Assembly (NCBI GenBank): GCA_030828745.1
Contig: JAURBX010000005.1
Coordinates: 1 to 32,991 of the forward strand
DNA: 32,991 nucleotides
Source: Flavobacteriaceae bacterium
GTDB taxonomy: Bacteria; Bacteroidota; Bacteroidia; Flavobacteriales; Flavobacteriaceae
Direction: 5' to 3'
The notes beneath the pieces are model-generated. The model was not told the origin of the DNA. It searched no databases and was given only the letters and a program-made list of their open reading frames with translations. The position numbers and the translations under genes were made by a program. Shown piece by piece: positions 20,018-29,416 of this stretch; within the stretch, counting starts at the first letter, position 1, and each line of letters starts with the position of its first letter.

Positions 20018-21007
20018 TTATTTTAACGCTAACATTTTAAGAATAGGCATTTTTGCTTTTTCAATGAGTTCGGGTGCTAACAGAATTTCAGGTTGTTCAA
20101 AACGCAAACAATTATATAGTTTTTCTAAGGTATTTAATTTCATAAAAGCACATTCACTACAAGCACAAGTATCGTCTTCAACAGGTGCTGGTATAAAAGT
20201 TTTATGTGGACATTTTTTCTGCATTTCATGTAAAATTCCAGCTTCTGTAGCAACAATATAGCTGTTAGCAGAGTCGGATTGAACAAATTGAAGTAGGCCC
20301 GAAGTGCTTCCAACATAATGGGCAATCTCAAGAATTGGTGATTCGCTTTCAGGGTGGGCAATAAATTTAGCTTCGGGGTACTCCTGGGCAAGGGCTACAA
20401 TTTTATTAAAGGAAAAAGCTTCGTGAACAATACAGGCACCATCCCATAAAATCATATCCCGTCCTGTTTCTTTAATTAAAAAGCGACCTAGATTTTTATC
20501 AGGAGCAAAGATGATTTCTTGATCAACTGGAATACTTTCAATCACCCTTTTAGCATTGCTAGAAGTACAAACGATATCACTCAGCGCTTTGATTTCAGCA
20601 GAACAGTTAATATAGGTTACAACGATTGCTTTAGGATGCAACGCTTTGAATGCTTCAAAATCAGTGGGAGGACAAGAATCTGCCAAAGAGCAACCAGCCT
20701 TTAAATCGGGGAGCAATACTTTTTTCGATGGATTGATGATTTTCGCAGTTTCTGCCATAAAATGGACTCCAGCAAAAACAATAATATCTGCTTCTACTTT
20801 CGCAGCTTGTTGCGCAAGATACAGGCTATCCCCTAAGTAGTCTGCTAAGTCTTGGATAGCTGGTTCCTGATAATAATGGGCAAGAAGAACAGCATTCTTT
20901 TCCTTTTTAAGTTTTACTATGGCTTGGCTCAGGTCAACATCTTTTTCAACAGGAGCTTGTATATATCCTAAACGGTCTAATTGTTTTGAAATCGTTTGTT
21001 GCGTCAT
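20018..21007 (-). CDS. nadA: Quinolinate synthase A
   Basis: [89 protein letters not shown]. Confidence 0.98.
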   Translation of the reverse strand: MTQQTISKQLDRLGYIQAPVEKDVDLSQAIVKLKKEKNAVLLAHYYQEPAIQDLADYLGDSLYLAQQAAKVEADIIVFAGVHFMAETAKIINPSKKVLLPDLKAGCSLADSCPPTDFEAFKALHPKAIVVTYINCSAEIKALSDIVCTSSNAKRVIESIPVDQEIIFAPDKNLGRFLIKETGRDMILWDGACIVHEAFSFNKIVALAQEYPEAKFIAHPESESPILEIAHYVGSTSGLLQFVQSDSANSYIVATEAGILHEMQKKCPHKTFIPAPVEDDTCACSECAFMKLNTLEKLYNCLRFEQPEILLAPELIEKAKMPILKMLALK

Positions 21008-21045
21008 TTTGATTTATTTAATAAATCTTAAAGCAAGTTATTACA

Positions 21046-21774
21046 TTATTTGCTTTTAATATTTATATCCGAGTTATTATTTAATACACTTTCCATTGTG
21101 TAGGCATTTTTCAATTTAAAATCACCAACTTGAGTTCTCTGTAAAGCACTAAGGTGAGCACCGCTCGAAATTGATTTTCCAAAATCATGTGCTAAGCTTC
21201 TAATGTAAGTTCCTTTACTACAGCGAATTAAAAAACCGACATTAGGTAATTCTATCTTGGTGATTTTAAACTCAGAGACAGTGACAGTCCGTTTTACAAT
21301 TTCGGTAGTTTCTCCCGCTCTGGCATATTCATATAGCCTTTTTCCATCTTTTTTAAGAGCAGAAAAAAGTGGAGGTTGCTGTTGAATGGTTCCGGTAAAT
21401 TGTTGTGTTGTGTGTTTTATTAATTCAGGTGTGATGTGATCAATGCTAAAGGTTTTGTCAATCTCAGTTTCTAGGTCGTAAGAGGGAGTAGTCGCTCCCA
21501 GTTTAAATGTTCCTATGTATTCTTTTTCGGTATCCTGTAACGTACTGATTGTTTTTGTTTTCTTTCCTGTACAGATGAGCAATAGTCCGGTAGCCAAGGG
21601 GTCGAGAGTTCCTGCGTGTCCAACTTTTAATTTTTTAAGTCCTGTTGCATTTTTTAAATGCCAACGGATTTTATTAACTACCTGAAAGGAGGTCCAGCCT
21701 AGGGGTTTGTCAATCAAGAAAATTTGACCCTTCTGAAGTATTTCAGAATCAAAATGTTGTTCAAAAAAGTCCAT
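21046..21774 (-). CDS. truB: tRNA pseudouridine(55) synthase
   Basis: FLIDKPLGWTSFQVVNKIR, KVGHAGTLDPLATGLLLICTGKKTK, RCSKGTYIRSLAHDFGK. Start trimmed to MDFFEQHF. Confidence 0.96.
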   Translation of the reverse strand: MDFFEQHFDSEILQKGQIFLIDKPLGWTSFQVVNKIRWHLKNATGLKKLKVGHAGTLDPLATGLLLICTGKKTKTISTLQDTEKEYIGTFKLGATTPSYDLETEIDKTFSIDHITPELIKHTTQQFTGTIQQQPPLFSALKKDGKRLYEYARAGETTEIVKRTVTVSEFKITKIELPNVGFLIRCSKGTYIRSLAHDFGKSISSGAHLSALQRTQVGDFKLKNAYTMESVLNNNSDINIKSK

Positions 21775-22552
21775 ATACCAAAGCAATTCCACCAACAGTT
21801 ATACAGTAAAGACTAAAAAATTTAAGTTGACTTTTTTTAACTAATGCAATCATCCATTTGCAAGCTAAAATACCCGTAAAAAAGGCTGCAAAAAACCCAA
21901 AAAATAAAGGCAGAAATTCGATTTTATGACTTAATCCATCCGCATCTAAAATAGTATTAGCCATGCTCCCAAAAATAAGAGGAAGCACCATAAGGAAAGA
22001 AAAGCGTGCCGCTTTTTCACGATCAATTCCCAGTAATACAGCAGTAGCAATAGTTGATCCACTTCTAGAGATTCCGGGTAGAATAGCAATGGCTTGAACG
22101 ATACCTAAAACGATTGCATTTTGAGAAGAGACAGTTTTGTCTGTTTTTTTGGCTTTGTCTGCCCAAAATAAAATGATTGCAGTGAGGCAAAGCATGGCTC
22201 CAACTAAGGTCAAATTTCGTGCAAAAAGTAATTCGATTTGATCTTGTAAAAAAAGACCAACAAGCGCGGCAGGAATCATGGAGAGAATAATTTTATAACT
22301 AAATTCAGTACTCTCGTTCCATTTAAATGCAAAGAGGCCTTTGATGATTTCAAGAATATCTTTTCTAAAGACCACAACTGTGCTTAGTGCAGTAGCTACA
22401 TGAAGGGCGATAGTTAAAAAAAGACTTTCTTGGGCCTCTGCTTGATTTCCAAACAAGGCTTTACCAATTTCTAAATGACCACTAGACGAAATGGGTAAAA
22501 ATTCGGTTAACCCTTGGATGATACCAAGAACAATCGCCTCAACATAACTCAT
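21761..22552 (-). CDS. uppP: Undecaprenyl-diphosphate phosphatase
   Basis: IVLGIIQGLTEFLPISSSGHLEIG and AILPGISRSGSTIATAVLLGIDREKAARFSFLMVLP (BacA motifs). Confidence 0.97.
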   Translation of the reverse strand: MSYVEAIVLGIIQGLTEFLPISSSGHLEIGKALFGNQAEAQESLFLTIALHVATALSTVVVFRKDILEIIKGLFAFKWNESTEFSYKIILSMIPAALVGLFLQDQIELLFARNLTLVGAMLCLTAIILFWADKAKKTDKTVSSQNAIVLGIVQAIAILPGISRSGSTIATAVLLGIDREKAARFSFLMVLPLIFGSMANTILDADGLSHKIEFLPLFFGFFAAFFTGILACKWMIALVKKSQLKFFSLYCITVGGIALVYGLF

Positions 22553-22794
22553 TTTTTGGAAGCTTGTTGTGTCAGAATAGAATACATGGCAACTCCAAAC
22601 CCAACAAGTACTAACGTGGGAGCCAAGCGAATGCGTCTAAAGTTAAAAATGGCTTCATTGAAATAATTTGGATCTTCACTTCCACCACCCGTCATTAAGA
22701 TAAAACCCGTTGCAATTAGAGCAATTGCTAAAAAAAGAAAGCGGTAATTTCGTTTTCCAAACAATAATTTTTTAGGAGTGTTGGACTGTTTCAT
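22549..22794 (-). CDS. DUF3098-like small membrane protein
   Basis: 81 aa, two TM segments (FLFLAIALIATGFILMTGGGSEDPNYFNEAIFNFRRIRLAPTLVLVGFGVAMYSI), located between ftsX and uppP. Family assignment from memory of this context. Confidence 0.75.
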   Translation of the reverse strand: MKQSNTPKKLLFGKRNYRFLFLAIALIATGFILMTGGGSEDPNYFNEAIFNFRRIRLAPTLVLVGFGVAMYSILTQQASKK

Positions 22795-22808
22795 AGGACT
22801 AATACGTT

Positions 22809-23687
22809 TTAATATACAGCGTCTGTTTTAAGGTTTAAATAGCGTTGAGTCGCAAAGAAGGTGCTAATACCTGTAATTCCAATTCCTAAAAGTAAAACTC
22901 CTCCAAAAACAACAATGAGCTCAAATGGATGGTTCATCATGTTTAGTTCTGGAAAGCGCTTATTGAGTTCAAAGAACAAAAGCGTAAGGCCACCCAAGGC
23001 AAGTAAGGAACTGACAAACCCTAGTCGCAAATGAGTCCAGATAAAAGGTCTACGGATAAATGATTTAGTTGCCCCGACAAGTTGCATGGTTTTGATAATA
23101 AATCGCTTGGAATAAATAGACAGTCTGATGGAACTATTTATCAGCAATAAAGCAATGACAACAAATAAAACCGTTGTGATAAGTAACACAATAGAAATTT
23201 TACGAATATTTTCATCCAAAAGAGTGACTAGAGGTTGGTCATACACAACTTCATTTACAAATTCAGCAGTTTCGATATTTTCTTTTGTTTGTATGAGAGA
23301 AAGGGTATTGACAAAGGCAGCATTGAAATAAATATCAATTGAATTTAGTAAAGGATTATACCCCAAAAATTCTACAAAATCTTCTCCAATATCTCTGGAA
23401 TATAATTCTGCTGCTTCTTCTTTAGGAGTAAAGCGAACATTTTTTGTAGCCGGATTGAGTTGGATTTTTTTTTGTAGTTGGGTAATTTCAATGTCTTTCG
23501 TGCTGTCTTTCAAATAAACGGTCATCACGATTTGCTCTTTGAAATGCGAAGCAATGTTTTTTGTGTTTAGAAGGAATAGGCCAAGAACACCAACAAAAAA
23601 TAAGACAAGTGTAATACTCACCACCACAGAAAAGTATCCTGTGAGTAATCTTCTTTTTTGGAAGTTTTCTTGAAAGCTTTGTGCCAC
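22809..23687 (-). CDS. ftsX: Cell division protein FtsX (permease)
   Basis: Four-TM topology; FKEQIVMTVYLKDS, FTPKEEAAELYSRDIGEDFVEFLGYNPLLNSIDIYF, INSSIRLSIYSKRFIIKTMQLVGATKSFIRRPF. Confidence 0.93.
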   Translation of the reverse strand: MAQSFQENFQKRRLLTGYFSVVVSITLVLFFVGVLGLFLLNTKNIASHFKEQIVMTVYLKDSTKDIEITQLQKKIQLNPATKNVRFTPKEEAAELYSRDIGEDFVEFLGYNPLLNSIDIYFNAAFVNTLSLIQTKENIETAEFVNEVVYDQPLVTLLDENIRKISIVLLITTVLFVVIALLLINSSIRLSIYSKRFIIKTMQLVGATKSFIRRPFIWTHLRLGFVSSLLALGGLTLLFFELNKRFPELNMMNHPFELIVVFGGVLLLGIGITGISTFFATQRYLNLKTDAVY

Positions 23688-23776
23688 AACAAATGTTTTT
23701 GTAAAAATAGAAAAGAATTACAAGAACAGGGCTTATAAAATATTCTTTTAGCATTTTATCATTCCAGCAATAAGCG

Positions 23777-23784
23777 TATTTTTG
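23777..23784 (+). promoter_or_regulatory. Putative -7 element (TATTTTTG) for leuS
   Basis: TAnnTTTG match 30 nt upstream of the proposed leuS GTG start. Confidence 0.4.
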
Positions 23785-23814
23785 TGCCTTTAAAAGCAAC
23801 CAATACCGAAACAC

Positions 23815-26631
23815 GTGGGATACGACTTTAAAGAAATTGAAAATAAATGGCAGGCATACTGGGCAGACCAGCAAACTTTTAAAGTCTCCAACGATTCAGA
23901 AAAACCAAAATTTTACATCTTGGACATGTTTCCTTATCCTTCAGGTGCAGGACTTCACGTAGGACATCCCCTCGGATACATTGCAAGTGATATTTATGCG
24001 CGTTTCAAACGCCACAAAGGTTTTAATGTATTGCATCCACAAGGCTACGATTCTTTTGGTTTACCCGCTGAACAGTATGCAATTCAAACTGGACAGCATC
24101 CTGCAAAAACAACTCAAGATAATATTTCACGCTACAGAACTCAATTGGATCAAATGGGGTTTTCGTTTGATTGGAGCAGAGAGGTGAGAACTTCAAGTCC
24201 TGATTTTTATAAGTGGACCCAATGGATTTTCTTACTTTTATTTGATCACTATTATTGTAAAGATACTGACAAAGCATTGTCTATCACATCTTTAATTAAT
24301 CGCTTTGAAAAAGAAGGGAATATCAATATTAATGCAGTCAGCGATGTCAAAACCGAGTCTTTTTCTGGGGATGAGTGGCTTGCTTTTGATGAACTCCAGA
24401 AACAAGAAATTCTTCTAGGATATCGTCTAACTTATCTTTCTGATACTGAAGTCAATTGGTGTGCTGACCTTGGAACTGTTTTGGCAAATGACGAAATTAT
24501 TAATGGGGTTTCAGAGCGAGGGGGTTATCCTGTGACCAAAAAGAAAATGAAGCAATGGAGTATGCGAATTAGTGCCTATTCGGAACGTCTACTTTCAGGT
24601 TTGGAGCGCATTGATTGGCCAGAATCGTTAAAAGAAATGCAACGTAATTGGATTGGGAAATCGATTGGGGCGAAAGTGTTCTTTGAAATTGAAGGGAGTG
24701 ATAAAAAAATAGAAGTCTTTACCACCCGACCTGATACAATCTTTGGGGTGACCTTCATGACCCTTGCGCCTGAATTAGATTTGGTTCAAGAAATTGTAAA
24801 GCCAAATCAGGAAGAAGCTGTTAACTCTTATATTAAAGAAACTCAGCAGCGAACCCAAAGAGAACGAATGGCTGATGTAAAAAATATTACTGGAGTGTTT
24901 ACGGGTGCGTATGCCCAACATCCTCTCACTGGAGACAGCATTCCAATTTGGATTGGTGATTATGTATTAGCCGATTATGGAACAGGAGCGGTTATGGCTG
25001 TGCCTTGTGGAGATCAAAGAGATTATGATTTTGCTAAACATTTTGATATTCCAATCACCAATATCTTTAAAGATGTTTCTATTGCAGAAGATGCATATAC
25101 AGACAAGGTAAATACAATCATAGATCATTCTGACTTTTTAAACGGACTTTCCTACAAGGACGCTATGGTTCGTGTCATAGATGTTCTTGAAGAAAAAGGA
25201 GCTGGAGCGGGAACAATCAATTATAAACTTCGAGATGCTGTATTTAGCAGACAACGTTATTGGGGAGAACCGATTCCAATCTATTATAAAAATGGGATGC
25301 CGCAACCTTTGACTTTAGAAGATTTACCTTTGAATTTACCTGATGTTGAAAATTATTTACCCACCCCTGAAGGTGCTCCACCCCTAGGCAATGCAGTAAA
25401 TTGGGCCTGGAACGAAAAAGAAAGAAAGGTAGAGGCAAATACTGCGATTGATCACAGGACAATTTTCCCCTTGGAGTTAAATACAATGCCCGGATGGGCA
25501 GGAAGTTCATGGTATTTCTATCGGTATATGGATGCACAAAATCCAGATGTTTTTGTTGGCAACGAAGCCAAAAATTATTGGCAAGATGTAGACCTTTATT
25601 TAGGGGGAAGTGAACATGCAACGGGACATTTGCTCTATTCTCGTTTTTGGCAAAAATTCCTTTTTGATTTAGACCTTTTACCTGTAGAGGAGTATGCAAA
25701 AAAGCTCATCAACCAGGGGATGATTTTGGGAACTTCTGCTTTTATATATAGAAAACCTGGAACTCAAACCTATGTTTCAAAAGACTTGCTAGGCCCTGAA
25801 GATACTTACGAACCGATTCGAGTTGATGTCAATCTGGTCAATGCATCAGACGAGTTGGATGTGGAAGGATTAAAAAAATGGCAACCCCAATTTGCTGTAG
25901 CTGAGTTTGAGTTTAGCCTGGGAGTCCTTAAAGTAGGAAGAGAGGTTGAAAAAATGTCCAAGTCCAAATACAATGTTGTCAATCCCGATGAGATTTGTGA
26001 ACAGTATGGTGCTGATACGCTACGTATGTATGAAATGTTCTTAGGTCCACTAGAACAAGCCAAGCCCTGGAATACTGCTGGAATGTCGGGGGTGCATAAT
26101 TTTTTAAGGAAGTTCTGGAGATTATTTTACAAAGAAGATACGTTTTTAGTGACGGATTCAGTACCTGATAAAAAAGAACTTAAAATATTGCATGAAACGA
26201 TTAAAAAAGTAACTGAGGATATCGAATCTTTTTCTTTTAATACCTGTGTGAGTTCTTTTATGATCTGTGTAAATGAACTGACAAGTTTAGATTGCCATAG
26301 TGTTGAGGTATTAAAACCTTTGACGATTTTATTATCTCCTTTTGCACCCCACATTTCTGAAGAACTTTGGCAAAAGTTGGGACATACAAAAAGTATCGTT
26401 GAAGTTCCTTTTCCTGAGTTTAATGAATCCTTTTTGGTGGAAGAGGCAAAGAATTACCCAGTATCTTTTAACGGAAAAATGCGTTTTACACTTTCTCTTT
26501 CTTTAACATTGGATAAAGAAGCGATTCAGAAAGCGGTTCTGGATGATCTGAGGACTCAAGAATACTTGGAGGGTAAAGCCCCGAAAAAATGGATTATTGT
26601 TCCTAACAAAATTATTAATATCGTATTTTAA
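23815..26631 (+). CDS. leuS: Leucyl-tRNA synthetase
   Basis: FPYPSGAGLHVGHPLGY (HIGH-type), GYDSFGLPAEQYA, MPGWAGSSWYFYRYMD, KMSKSKYNVVNPDE (KMSKS). GTG start. Confidence 0.97.
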   Translation: MGYDFKEIENKWQAYWADQQTFKVSNDSEKPKFYILDMFPYPSGAGLHVGHPLGYIASDIYARFKRHKGFNVLHPQGYDSFGLPAEQYAIQTGQHPAKTTQDNISRYRTQLDQMGFSFDWSREVRTSSPDFYKWTQWIFLLLFDHYYCKDTDKALSITSLINRFEKEGNININAVSDVKTESFSGDEWLAFDELQKQEILLGYRLTYLSDTEVNWCADLGTVLANDEIINGVSERGGYPVTKKKMKQWSMRISAYSERLLSGLERIDWPESLKEMQRNWIGKSIGAKVFFEIEGSDKKIEVFTTRPDTIFGVTFMTLAPELDLVQEIVKPNQEEAVNSYIKETQQRTQRERMADVKNITGVFTGAYAQHPLTGDSIPIWIGDYVLADYGTGAVMAVPCGDQRDYDFAKHFDIPITNIFKDVSIAEDAYTDKVNTIIDHSDFLNGLSYKDAMVRVIDVLEEKGAGAGTINYKLRDAVFSRQRYWGEPIPIYYKNGMPQPLTLEDLPLNLPDVENYLPTPEGAPPLGNAVNWAWNEKERKVEANTAIDHRTIFPLELNTMPGWAGSSWYFYRYMDAQNPDVFVGNEAKNYWQDVDLYLGGSEHATGHLLYSRFWQKFLFDLDLLPVEEYAKKLINQGMILGTSAFIYRKPGTQTYVSKDLLGPEDTYEPIRVDVNLVNASDELDVEGLKKWQPQFAVAEFEFSLGVLKVGREVEKMSKSKYNVVNPDEICEQYGADTLRMYEMFLGPLEQAKPWNTAGMSGVHNFLRKFWRLFYKEDTFLVTDSVPDKKELKILHETIKKVTEDIESFSFNTCVSSFMICVNELTSLDCHSVEVLKPLTILLSPFAPHISEELWQKLGHTKSIVEVPFPEFNESFLVEEAKNYPVSFNGKMRFTLSLSLTLDKEAIQKAVLDDLRTQEYLEGKAPKKWIIVPNKIINIVF

Positions 26632-26891
26632 TGACACCCCTTCAAATTGAATTAATTGGTATGTTTGCCGCAGTGCTAACTACCTCTGCCTTTATTCCTC
26701 AAGTGTATAAAATTTGGAAAACAAAAATTTCTGATGGGGTTTCTCTCAGTATGTATTTATCGATGCTTATAGGGGTTGTTTCCTGGTGTGTGTATGGGTA
26801 TTTAATTGGGAGCCCTTCTGTGTTAATTGCAAATATTGTGGCAGGCTTATTGCAAATAATGATTATTTATTTTAAGTTAAAATTTAAATAA
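26631..26891 (+). CDS. SemiSWEET-type (PQ-loop/MtN3) sugar transporter
   Basis: 86 aa, three TM segments, FIPQVYKIWKTKISDGVSLSMYLSMLIGVVSWCVYGYLIGSPSVLIANIVAGLLQIMIIYFKLK. TAATG overlap with the leuS stop. Confidence 0.9.
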   Translation: MTPLQIELIGMFAAVLTTSAFIPQVYKIWKTKISDGVSLSMYLSMLIGVVSWCVYGYLIGSPSVLIANIVAGLLQIMIIYFKLKFK

Positions 26892-26935
26892 ACAGAAGTA
26901 TTATAATTGAATATAATTATTTTTAAATAAAAACT

Positions 26936-27628
26936 ATGGGAAGTTACTACTTGATAATAATTGTTATTTCACTTGCCAGTATGTGGGTAAGCAATACTCT
27001 AAAGAGTAAATTCAAAAAATACTCTAGGTTGAGTTTACGTAATGGAATGTCTGGAAAGGAGATTGCAGAAAAAATGCTTGCCGATCATGGAATTCGCGAT
27101 GTAGAAGTAATATCAGTTAGAGGGTCCTTGACAGATCATTACAATCCTAAAAATAAAACGGTAAACCTTAGTGAGTCTGTGTATAATGAACGAAATGCAG
27201 CAGCAGCAGCTGTTGCCGCTCACGAATGTGGCCATGCGGTTCAGCATGCAAAAGGATACGAGTGGTTGAGATTGAGATCTCAGCTAGTGCCTGTAGTGGG
27301 AGTTGCGTCAAATTTATCCATGATTGTCATTATAGCTGGATTGGTTTTAATGCAAATGGTTTCTTTTGGATTTGAAATAGCAGTTGTTGGAGTCGGACTT
27401 TTTGGCTTGGGCACCTTGTTTAGTTTCATTACCCTTCCTGTTGAGTATGATGCAAGTAACAGAGCACTAGCTTGGTTGGAACGAAAAAATATGGTTTCTA
27501 GAGAAGAATTAGCTGGGTCAAAAGATGCTTTAAAATGGGCGGCGAGAACATATGTAGTTGCCGCTTTAGGATCTCTGGCAACACTAGCCTATTTCGCTTT
27601 TCAAGTGTTTGGAGGAAGGAGAAATTAA
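26936..27628 (+). CDS. Membrane zinc metallopeptidase (YugP-like)
   Basis: DHYNPKNKTVNLSESVYNERNAAAAAVAAHECGHAVQHAKGY (HExxH) with flanking TM helices. Confidence 0.93.
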   Translation: MGSYYLIIIVISLASMWVSNTLKSKFKKYSRLSLRNGMSGKEIAEKMLADHGIRDVEVISVRGSLTDHYNPKNKTVNLSESVYNERNAAAAAVAAHECGHAVQHAKGYEWLRLRSQLVPVVGVASNLSMIVIIAGLVLMQMVSFGFEIAVVGVGLFGLGTLFSFITLPVEYDASNRALAWLERKNMVSREELAGSKDALKWAARTYVVAALGSLATLAYFAFQVFGGRRN

Positions 27629-28099
27629 TTAAAGTGCTATTTGACGATTCAATTGTTGTTGCAGTGATATGAACGTTTCGGTTCTTGAGACCCCCTCTAC
27701 AGATTGTATTTTCTTATTTAATAATTCCATAAGGTGTTCATTGTCTTTGCAAAGCAGTTTTGCAAAAATACTCCAATTACCTGTAGTGTAATGACATTCA
27801 ATGACTTCAGGAATGCTTTTGAGTTGCTTAACGGCCTCTGGATTTCTCATGGCTTTATCTAAATAAATTCCGATAAAAGCAACGGTTTTAAAACCGAGTA
27901 TTTTTGGATTAATGATAATTTGTGAACCTGAAATCACTTGAGCCTTTTCAAGCTTTTTTAATCTTTGGTGAACAGCAGCCCCTGAAATACCCGTATTTTT
28001 TGAAATTACCAAAATGGGAGTTCGCGCATCTTCCATTAAGGTTTTTAAAATAATTTTATCAATTCCGTCAATCGTGACTGTTTGCTCAGATATTTTCAT
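27629..28099 (-). CDS. Lrp/AsnC-family transcriptional regulator
   Basis: N-terminal HTH (IDKIILKTLMEDARTPILVISKNTGISGAAVHQRLKKLEKAQVISGSQIIINPKILG) and AsnC ligand-binding domain. Confidence 0.95.
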   Translation of the reverse strand: MKISEQTVTIDGIDKIILKTLMEDARTPILVISKNTGISGAAVHQRLKKLEKAQVISGSQIIINPKILGFKTVAFIGIYLDKAMRNPEAVKQLKSIPEVIECHYTTGNWSIFAKLLCKDNEHLMELLNKKIQSVEGVSRTETFISLQQQLNRQIAL

Positions 28100-28146
28100 A
28101 ATAGATGTATTAATTCAATTATTGTTAATGAATCTTTGAGTTTATT

Positions 28147-28154
28147 CAAAGGTA
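28147..28154 (-). promoter_or_regulatory. Putative -7 element (TACCTTTG on minus) for the lrp-like gene
   Basis: TAnnTTTG match, reverse complement CAAAGGTA, 47 nt upstream of the start, overlapping an inverted repeat. Confidence 0.4.
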
Positions 28155-28254
28155 CTATACAATTTAAATAAAATAAGCGATTTTGATTAATATATATTTT
28201 TAATCCGTTTAAAAATCAAATATTAATTTTAATTTTTTAAATGAAAAACAGCGT

Positions 28255-28653
28255 ATGATGTCTTTACAAACCAAGATGCGTTTATATGGAAGCGTATTTA
28301 TGGCTATTTCTATCCTCCTAGGTGCTTTTGCAAGTCACTATTTGAAGACAATTTTGGAATCTGATTCCCTGGCTAACTTTGATGTAGGCGTTCGTTATCT
28401 AGTTTATCACGGTCTTGCACTCTTGACTTTGTTAAACTTTACTTTTAATTCAATCAAGAGACAAAAACAGATTGTAAATATACTTTTAGTTGGGTGTAGT
28501 CTTTTTTCTGGAAGTATTTTTATCTTGAGTTTTAAAGAGCAATTTCCCTTCTCTGTAAGTGGGTTAGGACCGATTACTCCTATAGGAGGTAGTTTATTGA
28601 TTTTGGGTTGGGTGCTACTAATTTTTCAATGGATCAAGACAAAAAATAATTAA
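28255..28653 (+). CDS. DUF423-family membrane protein
   Basis: GSVFMAISILLGAFASHYLK, VGVRYLVYHGLALLTL, CSLFSGSIFILSF, LGPITPIGGSLLILGWVLLIF: DUF423 pattern. Confidence 0.88.
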   Translation: MMSLQTKMRLYGSVFMAISILLGAFASHYLKTILESDSLANFDVGVRYLVYHGLALLTLLNFTFNSIKRQKQIVNILLVGCSLFSGSIFILSFKEQFPFSVSGLGPITPIGGSLLILGWVLLIFQWIKTKNN

Positions 28654-28659
28654 ACTTTT

Positions 28660-29403
28660 TTATTTATTGTTCTTTTCAATATACTTTTCAATGGCCATTG
28701 TCATTGAAGGAGTTTCGGGTGTAGGTGCTTTGATGTCAATTCTCAAATCTGCTGTTTCAGCAGCTTTAATAGTGGAATTTCCATAGACAGCAATACGAGT
28801 ATCATTTTGTTTGAAATCAGGGAAATTTTTGAAAAGAGATTCAATTCCTGAAGGACTAAAAAACACAAGGATATCATAGTAAACATCACGCAAATCAGAC
28901 AAATCACTGACTACTGTTTTGTATAAAATAGCCCGTTGCCAGTTTAGTGAGACTTTGTCTAAAAAATTTGGCACATCTGGCTTCAAAACATCAGAGGTGG
29001 GAAACAAGAACGTTTCTTTGTTGAATTTTTTAAATACCGATTCGAGATCCTCTATTTTTTTTTCACCAACGTAAATTTTACGTTTTCGATAAACAACATA
29101 TTTCTGAAGATAAAAAGCTACCGCTTCAGATTGGCAAAAATATTTTGTGCTATCCGGGACAGTAAAACGCATTTCCTTGCAAAGACGAAAGAAATGGTCT
29201 ACCGCATTTCTACTTGTTAAAACAATATTTTGAAAATTATTGAAATCGATTTTTTGTTGCCTTACTTCTTTGGCATCAAGGCCTTCTACATGAATAAAAG
29301 GTCTAAAGTGAACGGTTAACTTATACTTGTCTAGAAGCTTGCTATAAGGGGACTTGTCACTTGAAGGTTCTGGTTGGGAAACCAAAATAGTTTTCACTTT
29401 CAT
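28660..29403 (-). CDS. hemD: Uroporphyrinogen-III synthase
   Basis: VKTILVSQPEPSSDKSPYSKLLDKY, NIVLTSRNAVDHFFR, ILVFFSPSGIESLFKNFPDFKQNDTRIAVYGNSTIKAAETADLRIDIKAPTPETPSMTMAIEKY. Confidence 0.9.
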   Translation of the reverse strand: MKVKTILVSQPEPSSDKSPYSKLLDKYKLTVHFRPFIHVEGLDAKEVRQQKIDFNNFQNIVLTSRNAVDHFFRLCKEMRFTVPDSTKYFCQSEAVAFYLQKYVVYRKRKIYVGEKKIEDLESVFKKFNKETFLFPTSDVLKPDVPNFLDKVSLNWQRAILYKTVVSDLSDLRDVYYDILVFFSPSGIESLFKNFPDFKQNDTRIAVYGNSTIKAAETADLRIDIKAPTPETPSMTMAIEKYIEKNNK

Positions 29404-29416
29404 ATATCAAAATAAA

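Noticed and set aside
24280-24470. Apparent insertion in LeuS after LLLFDHYYCKDTDKALSITSLINRFEKEGN
   Set aside because: I recall similar insertions in Bacteroidota LeuS; frame is intact and flanking motifs are normal.
26903-26925. ATAATT-gaatat-AATTAT followed by T run between the SemiSWEET and YugP-like genes, possible terminator
   Set aside because: Stem is entirely A-T and short in an AT-rich intergenic region; too weak to call.
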